Source: Kingdonia uniflora (taxonomy: Eukaryota; Streptophyta; Magnoliopsida; Ranunculales; Circaeasteraceae). From it: DNA of 64,000 bases. Numbering within the stretch: position 1 is the stretch's first letter; every line of letters starts with the position of its first letter. The DNA lies in NCBI GenBank assembly GCA_014058105.1, contig JACGCM010002885.1, positions 434,001 through 498,000 of the forward strand. Direction: 5' to 3'. The translations under genes were made by a program, and so were the position numbers. Below are positions 1-9,339 of this stretch, in pieces. Under the pieces are notes generated by a model that worked only from the letters and a program-made list of their open reading frames with translations, did no database searches and was not told where the DNA came from.

Positions 1-853
1 CTTCAAAAGCTGCACCGCTTACAAATGCCATTTGATCAGAGTGACATTTCTCCAACTCTTCAATCACAAAACCAAGCTCCGAAAATATACTTCTCGGGTC
101 TAAACACTTCATCAGATAATTGACCATTTGAATAGCCGATAAGCGCTTCTGTGAATTATTCTCCACAACCCCAACATTCAAAATCCTCAATCCAGATCTT
201 ATTAGTGATCTAGCATATGCCTCTACGATCAAGCTGTTATGCTTTGCCAATGCCATAGCCAAACCCATGTGAGAATTGGTTTGGGTGGGCTTCTCCTCCA
301 ACGCCCCAGCGACTCTAAGACAAACCTCATTCACAATCTCATCCGAAGCAAATCGCCAATTGTCGGAATCAACAAGCGCTTTCAAGCACAAAGCAGCCCC
401 AAAAGCAAGGCTCTCTTGAGAACCCAAAAGCGAATCGGACAGAGGCTTACACAGAAACTGGATTATTTCTTTCTTCTTATCCTCTGGAGTAGATGGGTCG
501 ATCGCATACCGTGCAATCGCAGGGACTACTTTTGAGCAAGCTTGTTGAAGTGGGAAAGATCCCGCACTTGATGTTAAGGTATTGATGATGGTAGACATGA
601 TATTGTCTATCTGAGGGACAATTTTGGAACCGTGAACTCGTGCAAGAACTTCATAAAGCGAAATTGTGTGCTCCACAGATGAAGGGCTCGGATCTTTGGT
701 TTCGGAAACTTGGGCAACAAAGTAAGGAATGGCCTTCGAATCGAGGTCTTTCACATAGGATTTCAATACCGTCATTGCCATTTTCCGACTCTCCGCGTCT
801 TTGTCAAGATTCTCAAGCTGTCGTTGAATCACTGGACTAATAGTTCTTCCCAT
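1..853 (-). CDS. SINE1/2: ARM-repeat nuclear-envelope protein, SINE1/SINE2-like (5' part, runs off window)
   Basis: The reverse strand is open from the ATG at 853-851 to the window edge: 284 codons with no stop. The product begins MGRTISPVIQRQLENL. Read-through shows a conserved N-terminal block containing YVKDLDSKAIP, then SLYEVLARVHG, SSAGSFPLQQACSKVVPAIA and LCLKALVDSDNWRFASDE. I recognise these as the helical ARM/HEAT repeats of the plant SINE1/SINE2 family (SUN-domain-interacting nuclear envelope proteins). Family members are tail-anchored at the outer nuclear membrane through a C-terminal KASH-like tail, which lies outside this window; SINE1 is known to bind actin and to act in guard cells. 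The ATG is chosen because it matches the family N-terminus and lies nine bases after a good 3' splice site (TTGTTTCAG), so the leader is probably spliced. It is the only intact-looking host gene here. SINE1 versus SINE2 cannot be decided from this part. Confidence 0.85.
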   Translation of the reverse strand, partial: MGRTISPVIQRQLENLDKDAESRKMAMTVLKSYVKDLDSKAIPYFVAQVSETKDPSPSSVEHTISLYEVLARVHGSKIVPQIDNIMSTIINTLTSSAGSFPLQQACSKVVPAIARYAIDPSTPEDKKKEIIQFLCKPLSDSLLGSQESLAFGAALCLKALVDSDNWRFASDEIVNEVCLRVAGALEEKPTQTNSHMGLAMALAKHNSLIVEAYARSLIRSGLRILNVGVVENNSQKRLSAIQMVNYLMKCLDPRSIFSELGFVIEELEKCHSDQMAFVSGAAFE

Positions 854-861
854 TTCACAAT

Positions 862-1275
862 CTGAAACAAACAAACAACCCGAATACTCAAAAATCATTA
901 CTTTTTTTTCAACTAGAATCACACCCAATACACAAGAAACACACAACAAATCTGCAATAAATTAAACATAGATTCTTAAGAAATCCAACAACATGGCTTC
1001 CCCTAAATCTCCTCACCCATTGATTCTCTCAAGAGTTTTATCCTCTGGGGTTATCTTAATGATGAAAAAAACTCAAACTACCTGAGATGGGTAGCTCATG
1101 TTTCTCCACTAAAACACAAAATGCTTAAAAATGGAGTCTTTTTTACTCAAAAATCAAATAAAGATTGCATTTTTATCATGAAACAAACATTTACAAACGA
1201 TGGGTATCTTATATTATGGATGCAAACGCAACCCAGTACCTAAAAACTAATAAAAAGATGATAATAAAAAATTAC
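862..1275 (-). other. Probable 5'UTR intron of the SINE1/2-like gene
   Basis: On the minus strand a polypyrimidine tract ends in TTGTTTCAG at 870-862, just before the start codon. A donor-like sequence CAG|GTAATTTTT lies at about 1278-1270, giving an AT-rich intron of 414 bases. A second possible donor, CAG|GTAGTTTG, occurs near 1083, so the leader may be alternatively spliced. Splice sites were judged by eye. Confidence 0.5.
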
Positions 1276-2156
1276 CTGATTAAGACACCAAAAAGCTCTG
1301 AAATTTCTTAAGTTTTCCTCTTTATTATCAGCTAATTCAACACTTTTCCATCAAACATACACCAAATTCAAAGTGAAATTTACAAAATTGGAACAAAAGG
1401 GTATGTGAAAGAAGCAATTTTGGATGCCGGGTTTAGCTAAGATTTTGCAGATCAGTGAGGGTTATAGGGTTCTTTCTTCCTATTTTTATCTCTGTCTGAA
1501 AACCTATCCTTTTGTGTTTCTATAAATCTGAGATTTTTAGGGGTACCGAAAAATTCAAAATCTTTGAAAGAAATCCCCCCGCTGTCCGTTTTCAATTTTT
1601 AATTTAAACGCTAGAAATGAGATTAGATTTTATACTCCAGGGAGAGTATCAGGTTTCCTACTCCCGCTCTATGAAATATTTTTTTGTAAAACTTTTTTTC
1701 TCGGATCATTTATCATCGCCAATGCGACTATTTGGAAAATTTGGTTCCTTATGATATGTTTTTGTACTAGTATTTTGATGTTTTTCGGTGTTTGAACATT
1801 AAGAGAATCGCCTTACTACAAGTGTTAACTTTTTATTTATTTATTCCAAAGACGCATCAGTCTTTAGGTGTATGCGGTCGAATCTTAAATGGTCTATCGA
1901 AAGCAAACACTGAAGCAACATCCACCTCATTTTTATTTTAAATAAAATAGTATCTTCAGTTATCTACTTGGTCCTTTCGAGCATATAATTGTTTTCTTGT
2001 TTGTATGCTTATCATATTAATTTACGCTTAGATAGTGCATTCTCATGATTAAAACCAAAGGGTAATGAATCAACAATTGGGGATATTCTCTCAATTACAA
2101 ATAAAAAGACCTAAGAATGGCATAAAAAAGAACAATTTCACTAGGAATATCATACG
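1276..2156. other. Leader/promoter side of the SINE1/2-like gene; no further gene seen
   Basis: AT-rich intergenic sequence upstream of the minus-strand gene. The first leader exon and the transcription start should lie at about 1300-1600. I see no long reading frame, RNA gene or clear TATA box I would commit to. Confidence 0.4.
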
Positions 2157-2161
2157 GTAAA

Positions 2162-2751
2162 TGTTAGAAACCGAGGGGGGAAATCATAACGCGGAAGCAC
2201 AATACGATTAACAAGAACTTAAGATCTAACTCTAACAACAGAGAATTCAAATAAAAGCAATAAAACACATACACAATGTTTAAATAAGGTAGACACCCCA
2301 AATGATCAAAACCACCCCCGACAGGCAAAACGAATATATTATCACTTAGGGTTACAAGAAGTTACAGAAATCATTCAATCTCACCTCTACTCTTACAGAT
2401 AATCCTCAGCAAGAAACCCTATAAAGAAAACCCAAAAAATCTCTCCAAAGCAAAATCCTAGATTTCTCCCTTTTTTTCTCTCTAACTCTTTCTACCTGTA
2501 TAGAGGCCTTTAACTTACACTCTATATTTATAGACTTTCCATTAGGTTACCTTCGAAGTACGCATCACGAGATAAACCATCGTTTTGGAATAAATTCCCT
2601 CCAGAACGAACTTAGAAACAAACAAATATAGTATTTTTCGTTCAAACGACTTCATGGCTCGTTCGAACGACTTCAACGTTTTTCGTTTTCGATCGAACAA
2701 CTTCATTACTCGTTCGAACGACTTCCCTTTTTTTTGAGCCGTAACCTAACA
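2162..2751 (-). mobile_element. Solo LTR (590 bp) with 5-bp target-site duplication
   Basis: The block starts TGTTAG and ends CTAACA on the plus strand, so its termini are a 6-bp inverted repeat with canonical TG..CA. It is flanked by GTAAA (2157-2161) and GCAAA (2752-2756), a 5-bp duplication with one mismatch. Read on the minus strand, U3 holds four copies of a TCGTTCGAACGACTT-like motif, then a TATA box (TCTATAAATATAG, about 2526-2538), then a pyrimidine-rich leader, as expected for a retrotransposon promoter. No internal region or partner LTR is adjacent, so it is a recombined solo LTR. No coding domain remains to assign a superfamily. Confidence 0.8.
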
Positions 2752-2797
2752 GCAAAAGCATTTAATCTGCTGCGAAATTAGTAGATACAACCTTGAT

Positions 2798-2911
2798 CAA
2801 CCAACGAGGGCTTGCCTAGTTGGTAGGACTAGTGGCTTGGAAAATAAAAACCAAGAGGTCCTGGAATCAATTCCCACGAGCAGCTTCCAACTCACAAAAA
2901 AAAAAAAAAAA
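2798..2911 (+). mobile_element. tRNA-derived SINE with poly(A) tail
   Basis: A short module carries a pol III A box-like stretch (GCCTAGTTGGTAGGACTAG, about 2814-2832) and a B box-like stretch (GGTCCTGGAATCAATTCC, about 2857-2874) at tRNA-like spacing. It ends in a run of about 16 A (2896-2911). This is the layout of plant tRNA-type SINEs. A weak flanking match (GATCAA at about 2795 and 2915) may be an eroded target duplication. The family and the parental tRNA were not identified. Confidence 0.7.
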
Positions 2912-3096
2912 CTGGATCAAGGCTTAATGAACTAAAAGAGTTCTGAAACTCAAATCTCTTACATCTCATGTGTTAGCTAGATACAAGTTGTTAAGGCTAT
3001 ATTGAGGATACCAAGCCGTAGAGAATTAATAAAAGCTTTCTGAATTATCCATGGTCAAAAACATAGCATCAGCTAGAAACATTCTCGGATTTATAA

Positions 3097-3186
3097 CTAA
3101 TCCAAATCTTCTAGCAGTTGAAGATACTTGCGAGCGTTCTTGCAATGTATTTGCTCACTAGGTCCGTGGCTTCCCAAGGCTTCAAC
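3097..3186 (-). pseudogene. 3' half of a terminal coding exon of an unidentified host gene, split by transposons
   Basis: On the minus strand this reads as the end of a protein (contains ALGSHGPSEQIHCKNARKYL, then LQLLEDLD and a stop at 3099-3097). The frame continues without shift into 27127-27105 (ending DLMREVIE) if the copia and CACTA insertions are ignored. A 3' splice site (TTTTCACTAG) precedes that upstream half. Sequence further left looks like 3'UTR. I do not recognise the protein. The reading is supported mainly by frame continuity across the insertion point. Confidence 0.45.
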
Positions 3187-3206
3187 TACTACGTAAAAAG
3201 TGTAAA
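3187..3206 (+). repeat. CACTA left terminal inverted repeat
   Basis: TACTACGTAAAAA then GTGTAAA. It matches the inverted right end with one substitution at the first base and one single-base gap. The AAC duplication precedes it. Confidence 0.9.
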
Positions 3207-3720
3207 AAACGACTTTGCAAGTCAGTCGTTCTTTGCCTAAAGAGACTTGTTTTTTTGTCGAAATAAGAGTCGCATTTTTTGCAGTAGTTTTTTGTTCTCA
3301 ACTTTTACTTGAGTCGTAATATTACGACTGAAAGTTAAGTTGTACAAATAGTCATTTTTTACCATTTTTGCGACACATTAGAACGTCGTTTTATGCGTCG
3401 CAATTAAATGACATAAATAAGAGTCGTAATATTTGTCTCATTTACCGCAATTTGCAACTGATATAGTTATTGTTTTATTGGTCGAATTATAACGACTATA
3501 CTATAAGTCGCCAAATACATAATATTCTTTTCATTTTTGCAACTAACATGAGAGTCATATTAAGCTTTATACAAAACACGACATAAATAAGGGTTGTTGC
3601 AATCGTCGTTTTTGATAAAACTTTGTAACACAAAAGTATGTCGTATTATGTGTCACATGAAAAAATGACTTAGATATGCGTTGTAGGTACTGCCTTATTT
3701 TTTTATATTTTACTAATTTT
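3207..3720. repeat. CACTA left subterminal repeat region
   Basis: AT-rich DNA studded with GTCG, CGAC and AAGAGTCGTAATAT-like words in both orientations, for example near 3205, 3225, 3250, 3310, 3375, 3425, 3505 and 3605. Such subterminal repeats bind the CACTA TNP1/TNPA-type protein in well-studied elements. That role is inferred here from position and pattern. Confidence 0.65.
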
Positions 3721-4365
3721 TTTATTGTTTTTTGCAGCTCAGACAAGCCCTCACGAATTTTTAATAATCAAACAGCACAATCAACTAACATATAAAGCAA
3801 TAATGACAAACAATTATCAATAAAAAGAAGATAGTAAAATTCCAATTAAAAGATCATGTCAAACAGCTTACCAATATCCAAAATGAAAATAGAAATGTCA
3901 AACAACTTACCAAGGTTGGCTTTAAATTCTATAAAAAAAATACAAAAAAACTCTTCACTGGATAATGGTAAAAATCTTAAGCCAAGCTACGATTTCACTT
4001 GCAGAGACGTCACCAAGGGTACAACTCTCAACATTCAAACACGCCTCTTCACGAATAACTTCATCGATTATAACCCTGTAAAACCCTTCAGGTGTAGTTG
4101 TATTAAACTGCACAATTCTGTAAGCAACATTAGTGCCAAACATATCTTTCAATATGCATGAATTACCGCTCGATGACTCAGGAGGTAGTGGTGAACATCG
4201 TCTTCCCTACAAGTAAATTGAAATAGTATGATGTTAACATTAAATGATAAAAACTATAACAATATTAAGTTTAAAAACCATACAAAGATTTATACCAATA
4301 GAAGAAGAAGCATATTTCAAACACATGAGTTATACTAATAGTTATTTTAAAGTATAAGTATTACA

Positions 4366-4671
4366 GAAGTCGTAGAAAGAAACAGATGGAAGCTTAAATC
4401 TGAAATCAATATTGATATTGAACTCGTGGAATTATTGCACAAAGACTTAGCTAAAAATGAAAGAAATGCCGCCCACGAGTTTTTCCTAACATTGACCGCT
4501 TGTCATCCCAATTGTTACTCAAAGTTCATCTTCTAGTTCTACAATGAGTGAATTAGATGAGCTTGTGGGTGCTATAGACCATCAGGGTGAATCCCCTTAT
4601 GAGCATGCTCTTATTTTTGTTGTACCTGCTTATGGATACACGCTCATTGACAAGAAAATGGATTGAAAAGA
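4366..4671 (+). pseudogene. Captured fragment of a P4-type ATPase (ALA1-like phospholipid flippase)
   Basis: The plus strand reads RWKLKSEI, then ELVELLHKDLA, AAHEFFLTLTAC, and after a short degenerate stretch SELDELVGAIDHQGESP and AYGYTL. I recognise the cytoplasmic nucleotide-binding region of plant aminophospholipid ATPases of the ALA1 group, where the family has AAHEFFLTLAAC and IDYQGESPDEQALV. Here PDEQ has become PYEH, and a stop follows the YGYTL segment. Only about 100 codons of a protein of roughly 1,150 residues are present, inside a CACTA intron, so it is a transduplicated gene piece. Its downstream end is the founder of the tandem repeats that follow. Confidence 0.8.
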
Positions 4672-5200
4672 TATAACAGATCCAGATGGTAATTCTAGGC
4701 ATACCTACTTATGGATACAATGGATATACGCTCATTGACAGGAAAATAGATTGAAAAGATATAGCAGATCATTGACAGGAAAATGGATTACGAGCAGGCT
4801 CTTATTTATGCTGTACCTGCTTATGGATACACGCTCATTGACAGGAAAATGGATTGAAAAGATATAGCAGATCTAGATGGTAATTCTTGGCATACCTGCT
4901 TATGGATACAATGGATACACACTCATTGATAGGAAAATGGATTGAAAAGATATAGCTGATCATTGACAGGAAAATGGATTACGAGCAGGCTCTTATTTAT
5001 GTTGTACCTGTTTATGGATACACGCTCATTGACAGGAAAATGGATTGAAAAGATATAGCAGATCCAGATGGTAATTCTAGGCATACCTGCTTATGGATAC
5101 AATGGATACACGCTCATTGACAGTAAAATGGATTGAAAAGATATAGCAGATTCAGATGGTAATTCTAGGCATATCTGCTTATGGATACACGCCCATTCTA
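4620..5200. repeat. Tandem repeats seeded from the flippase fragment
   Basis: A core beginning ACACGCTCATTGACAGG and continuing AAAATGGATTG, AAAAGATATAGC recurs about seven times. A longer unit of about 190 bp, marked by ACGAGCAGGCTCTTATTTAT at 4790 and 4981, is present in near-identical copies. The first copy is the end of the flippase-like reading frame (YGYTL), so the array arose by amplification after capture. Confidence 0.8.
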
Positions 5201-5301
5201 GGCATCCTCTCTACCCTTCTTTCCATTAAGTTAATAAAAAAATATATGATGCTTGCATAGCAACAACATTAGACAATTAACATGGACTAATTAGGTTTAG
5301 C

Positions 5302-6399
5302 TTAGCATATATATGATAAGTATCTATTGCGGTTTAAGCCATCAAACCCTGCCATTTTGTTTTGATCTGGCATCCCTAATCTACCCAACCGCCCTGACCC
5401 TGGATAAGCCTTGTTTGTGAAGTTTACGCGCAAAGTCAAAAGCCTCTGAGCACTATAATACCTCTTGGTTGAACTAGATTTTTCCAACTCAAGCCTCTGC
5501 CTTGGAGAACTCTGTGATCGGACCTTAGCCCTTGAAGATTCAGTGTTGGTCATACAATTTGGGTGGTCCAAGTACCCACTGTAAAAGCTTTGAGAGTATT
5601 CACTTTTTGTGGGAGTGAAGGGTCCTCCTCCCTTTGCGCTACCTGGTCTTGAAGTTGCTGAGTAACTCTTTGTGGGAGTGAAGGATCCTCCTTCCTTTGC
5701 GTTGCCTGGTCTTGAAGTTGCTGAGTAGAACTGTGGGCTGTCTTCTATTGCGGAGAACATTTCATCGTTAATGTCATGGTGAAATCTTCAAGGTTTCACC
5801 GTGGACTGAACTTCACCAGATGATACACTTGAAGTTGATCATTGATTTGTTGTAGAGTCTCTTGAAGTTGAGTCTATTGATGTTAAGCTTTGACTATTTC
5901 GGTCCAAAGATAAGGCATTATATGAAGAATGCAAGCCTCTGCGTCCTGTGGAATTGAAAAGTGGTTTCCCAGTATCTATCTCAAGTATCTTTTCTCTCTT
6001 CTCGTCATCCGTTGGGGTACTTCTTATCAGAGTTTCTCTATATTTTTCCATTCGACACTCTAAATAATGCCAACCCAAATGTGCTTTGCCAAAGTCAAAG
6101 TTGTCGCAACTGTTTTGCTTCACTGCACTTCCCTTGAGGTTCGAGAACCGATTATGGCTAGTACTGTTGGAGTATCTTGTGCGTTCATATTTCTCAGGTG
6201 TCAGTGGACCAGGGTGCGACATTGATGGCTTGTTGCTATGACGACGTGTCTCCATAATGGACCCACTACTAGCTCGTGCTCTGGCCCGAGCCTGGACTCG
6301 AACCAAAACTTGCATGGCCCTTATAGTATCTGCTATTTTCTTCCTCACAATATGCCCTCTTACAAGAGCTTAAAGCTTCACCAAACCCTTTAGCGCCCA
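5302..6399 (-). pseudogene. Captured fragment of an IQD (IQ67-domain) calmodulin-binding protein gene
   Basis: The minus strand begins within the IQ67 domain (ALKGLVKL*ALVRGHIVRKK, then AMQVLVRVQARARAR). It runs as one frame through a middle region with EKILEIDTGKP to the family's C-terminal block (ANTESSRAKVRSQS-like, PRQRLELE, FTNKAYPGSGRLGRLG). IQD proteins are plant microtubule/membrane scaffolds that bind calmodulin through IQ motifs. The frame stays open apart from three in-frame stops: one in the IQ67 domain, where other members have Q, and two near 5785-5825. A short internal duplication (SATSRPG...FTPTKS twice, about 5600-5740) is present. The N-terminal exons are missing, and the fragment abuts a LINE scrap. 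Confidence 0.88.
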
Positions 6400-7020
6400 C
6401 AAAGCCTATGGATTTAATATAGGCTTCTACAAACACAGTTGGAAGATTGTTGGCATGGATGTAATCAGAGCTATAAAAGCTTTCTTTAGATCATCCAAAA
6501 TCCTCAAGGAGACTGATCTAACCATCATCAAGCTTTTACCAAAAAGCAAAAATCCCAACTTCTTTGCCTTAGCAAAAATCCTCAAGAATAGACCTATCTT
6601 CCTTTGGAATGTCATTTACAAATTTATATCAAACTCATGGCACTGAGAATGAGGGATGCAACAATGAAGCAATTACTTGATTAATGCCAACTAGACTTTA
6701 TCAGGGGTAGATTTATTCAAGAAAATATATTGTTGGGTGTTGGCACATGAATTCTCAAGAGGCTTTGATAGGAAGTACTTCAAAGATGTGTTAGAAATAG
6801 ATCTGCATAAAGCCTCCGATTCAGTAAAATGGGGCATATCTTTTGTTGCCTCGAAAAATATATGCATCCCAAAGAGAAGAGGGTTGGATTTATAGATTTT
6901 AATGACTCCATTATGATGAGGACTCTATGGAACTTGGTCTCTGTGACAATCCATGGATTAGATGGATAAAAAAATTTACTTGAAAGAAAGAACATTTTGG
7001 ACAGTTGAAATACCTACAAA
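6393..7020 (+). pseudogene. LINE reverse-transcriptase scrap inside the CACTA
   Basis: The plus strand reads GFYKHSWKIVGMDVIRAIKA, then LPKSKNP and NVIYKFIS, matching the fingers/palm entry of plant L1 reverse transcriptases. FIQENILLGV and LEIDLHKASDSVKW follow from the same domain. It then jumps to ICIPKRRG and WIKKFYLKERTFW, normally several hundred residues later, so there is an internal deletion. Several stops are present. It begins exactly where the IQD fragment stops. Confidence 0.75.
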
Positions 7021-7439
7021 CTACTTCTAAACACGGAGATACCTACTTAAGAAAAAAAAAATAACTCTAAATTGCTGCAGAGTCATTGTGGAATAGGGTA
7101 AATACATATATTTAGCATAATCATTGGATGACAGGAGGAGTCTTATACTAGATGTATGAAATACCTGAGATGTGGAAGCATTGTTTTCAAAAGGACGATG
7201 CATATGCGCTTCACGTGGACACTCACGAGATTTAAAAGCCGCAACCTTTTTTTTAAGTTGCCTATGTTCATTAGCCTCAACCTCCAAACTTTCTTGCACC
7301 TCGTTAAGCATAGCTTGTTTTACCCTTTCCCGCTTAATAACCCTCCTAAAGGGTGCTGAAACTCTGAGGTTACTATTGTTGAGGCGGCCATTGTATCCCC
7401 TGACATGGCCATTTCCATCTGCCCCATATTCCTTTTACA

Positions 7440-8330
7440 TATAAAATCTTTTTGATGAAAACTAAGTAGAGTTCAATGTATATAAAATAAACTTGTATTT
7501 GAAACTACTAGAATTCAGAACTATATATACAAAAATAATAGAGTACTCTCAATTCACGACTATCGAAGTTCTCACTCAATTATTTATGAAAATTTAGGAG
7601 TACAAATGCTACTTACAATCGCTACTGCATCGTTATCTAAATCCTTATCCATGAGCATATGGTCTTTTTGAATAGCTTTGTTCATACGTTCCTGTGTTAC
7701 AGAAATAGTAAGTTTATCTTATTACTTAACTATACCTTTAAATATTCTAATAGTAAAATTTTCGAGTTCTTATACCATTCGTTCTTTCTTCTCCTCAGGA
7801 TATGTGCCATCCTCCTTAGTATGACAAGCCATAAAAATCTCATACCTTCACAGAAACTTTAGGTCTACCTTTTTCCTGCAAAACAATCATTAATTAAGTT
7901 TATTGTCAGGTTGATTTAACAAAACTTGTGAAGCATACTATAAATAAGAAATATCATTTATTAGCAGAAAATATATAAATACTTATGGAGTTTTATATAT
8001 AATTTTATTTTAGAAGAAGGCAATGACTAGTTTCAACAATTAGCACTTTCTATCTTACTTTTTATTACAATAAGTTCCAAAACTACTGTCCTGAAAAGAG
8101 AGAAATGACTCTTCAACAACACAGAGTAAAATAAAGCTACTGCTTTAAAAATAAAGCTACTAAAATCGTAATTATTAGAGCAAAACACGGGGGTTTTAAG
8201 TTAGGATTAGTACTACGAGGTTTTCCTAACCTTTGATTTTGATGAGTCTACGCAAAGTAATGAAATATAAACATTAAGCCATGTCCTTTAGGAAAAAAAT
8301 AACATGGATGTAAGATATATACCAGTATTT
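7440..8330. other. Intronic sequence of the CACTA second gene
   Basis: AT-rich, with short minus-strand coding scraps only (near 7620-7880). I see no independent gene. Confidence 0.4.
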
Positions 8331-9339
8331 CATTCTTTCCAGACGCGCCCAATCGACTTGTCGTGTACGGGCTATGCATTTTACTTCTAGCCGCCTTTCC
8401 CTTTTCACGCTTTGCTTGTTCTTCGGGAATTGATAAACGATCTACGAATTCGATCCAGTCTTCTTTCTTAACACCTTTTGGTCTCTTACTTTTCCTCTCC
8501 TCATCCGTTTTATATGCATTATAATTATTTGTTCTAAGCCTAGATTTCCAGTTTTGAATGCCATGCCTTGTAATCTAACATAACTTGGTGTTCATCAGGG
8601 TCAAGATTAAATGTTTCCTGCTTCGACAAAATTTAAATAAACCTACCAGGAAGAACAAATAGGCAATAATTGAACATATGGACTTAACTTACCGCAACAA
8701 CCTTCCGTATTTATTCTTTATCTTCTTCTTCTAGATCACGCCAATCACTGACCAATGGAGAAAGATTTTCCCTTATAGTCTCTCCAATGAAAGTATACAA
8801 AAATTTGCGATTTAGACCGATTGATTGGCCAACATCATCAAATTGTATAGGTATTAGCCCACCTCAACAGAAATACAAATAAACCAATATAAGTATTACA
8901 TAAATTTATGCATTATTAAAAGGATAATGATCTAAAAACTTTATATACCTCGTGGAGTTTGGAGACCACGTGGACGGTACTCTTTCTGCTGAGTAGTAGG
9001 TGGCTCCGAACTCACTCCCATAGATAACCCATCCTCGCCCGACATAAATACTAAAAATAAAGCAATATATGACATAGTTACTAAAACAAGGGTAGATAAA
9101 GCTAAATATTTAATAAATTTTTTTTTGCACAAAACGAAGCAGTAGATGATATGATTATTAGAACAAAGTAATGAATAGCTAAATAAACATAAAACAATAT
9201 AAAGATAACCACTATAATCCTTAACAAGATATATAATTACAACTGCGTGAAGAAAATATCCATAAATATGAGAACCATTATTTTAAAATTTTGAATTGCA
9301 AAACCAATTCCAAGGAATCAAATAAAAAATATTAAACAT

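Larger units (their letters stand above)
3955..9045 (-). pseudogene. CACTA second gene (Transposase_24 / TNP1-like), decayed, multi-exon
   Basis: The ATG at 9045-9043 opens an exon reading MSGEDGLSMG... to about 8945. The next exon, near 8861-8690, reads IQFDDVGQSIGLNRKF, FIGETIRENLSP and DWRDLEEEDKE; these are hallmarks of plant CACTA second ORFs. An exon near 8560-8340 contains NWKSRLRTNN, EDWIEFVDRLSIPEEQAKR and a Transposase_24-like tail ending TSRLGAS. A coiled-coil exon (NEVQESLEVEANEHRQLKKK) lies at about 7311-7200. A C-terminal exon lies at 4187-3955, preceded by a splice acceptor, and ends with a SEIVAW motif seen near the C-terminus of such proteins. In-frame stops interrupt it. The IQD, flippase and LINE fragments sit inside its long introns. 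Confidence 0.7.

Noticed and set aside
239..840. Plus-strand reading frames opposite the SINE1/2-like gene
   Set aside because: They are shadows of the minus-strand coding sequence. Codon pattern and homology belong to the minus strand.
2640..2730. Heat-shock elements in the TTCGAA arrays
   Set aside because: Heat-shock elements need GAA/TTC blocks separated by two bases. Here TTC and GAA are directly joined, so the match is not proper.
2814..2880. A tRNA gene
   Set aside because: A and B boxes are present, but the acceptor stem and anticodon arm do not form and a poly(A) tail follows, so SINE is the better call.
3840..4161. Plus-strand protein beginning MSNSLPISK
   Set aside because: It is opposite the C-terminal exon of the CACTA second gene, which has a splice acceptor and family-like ending.
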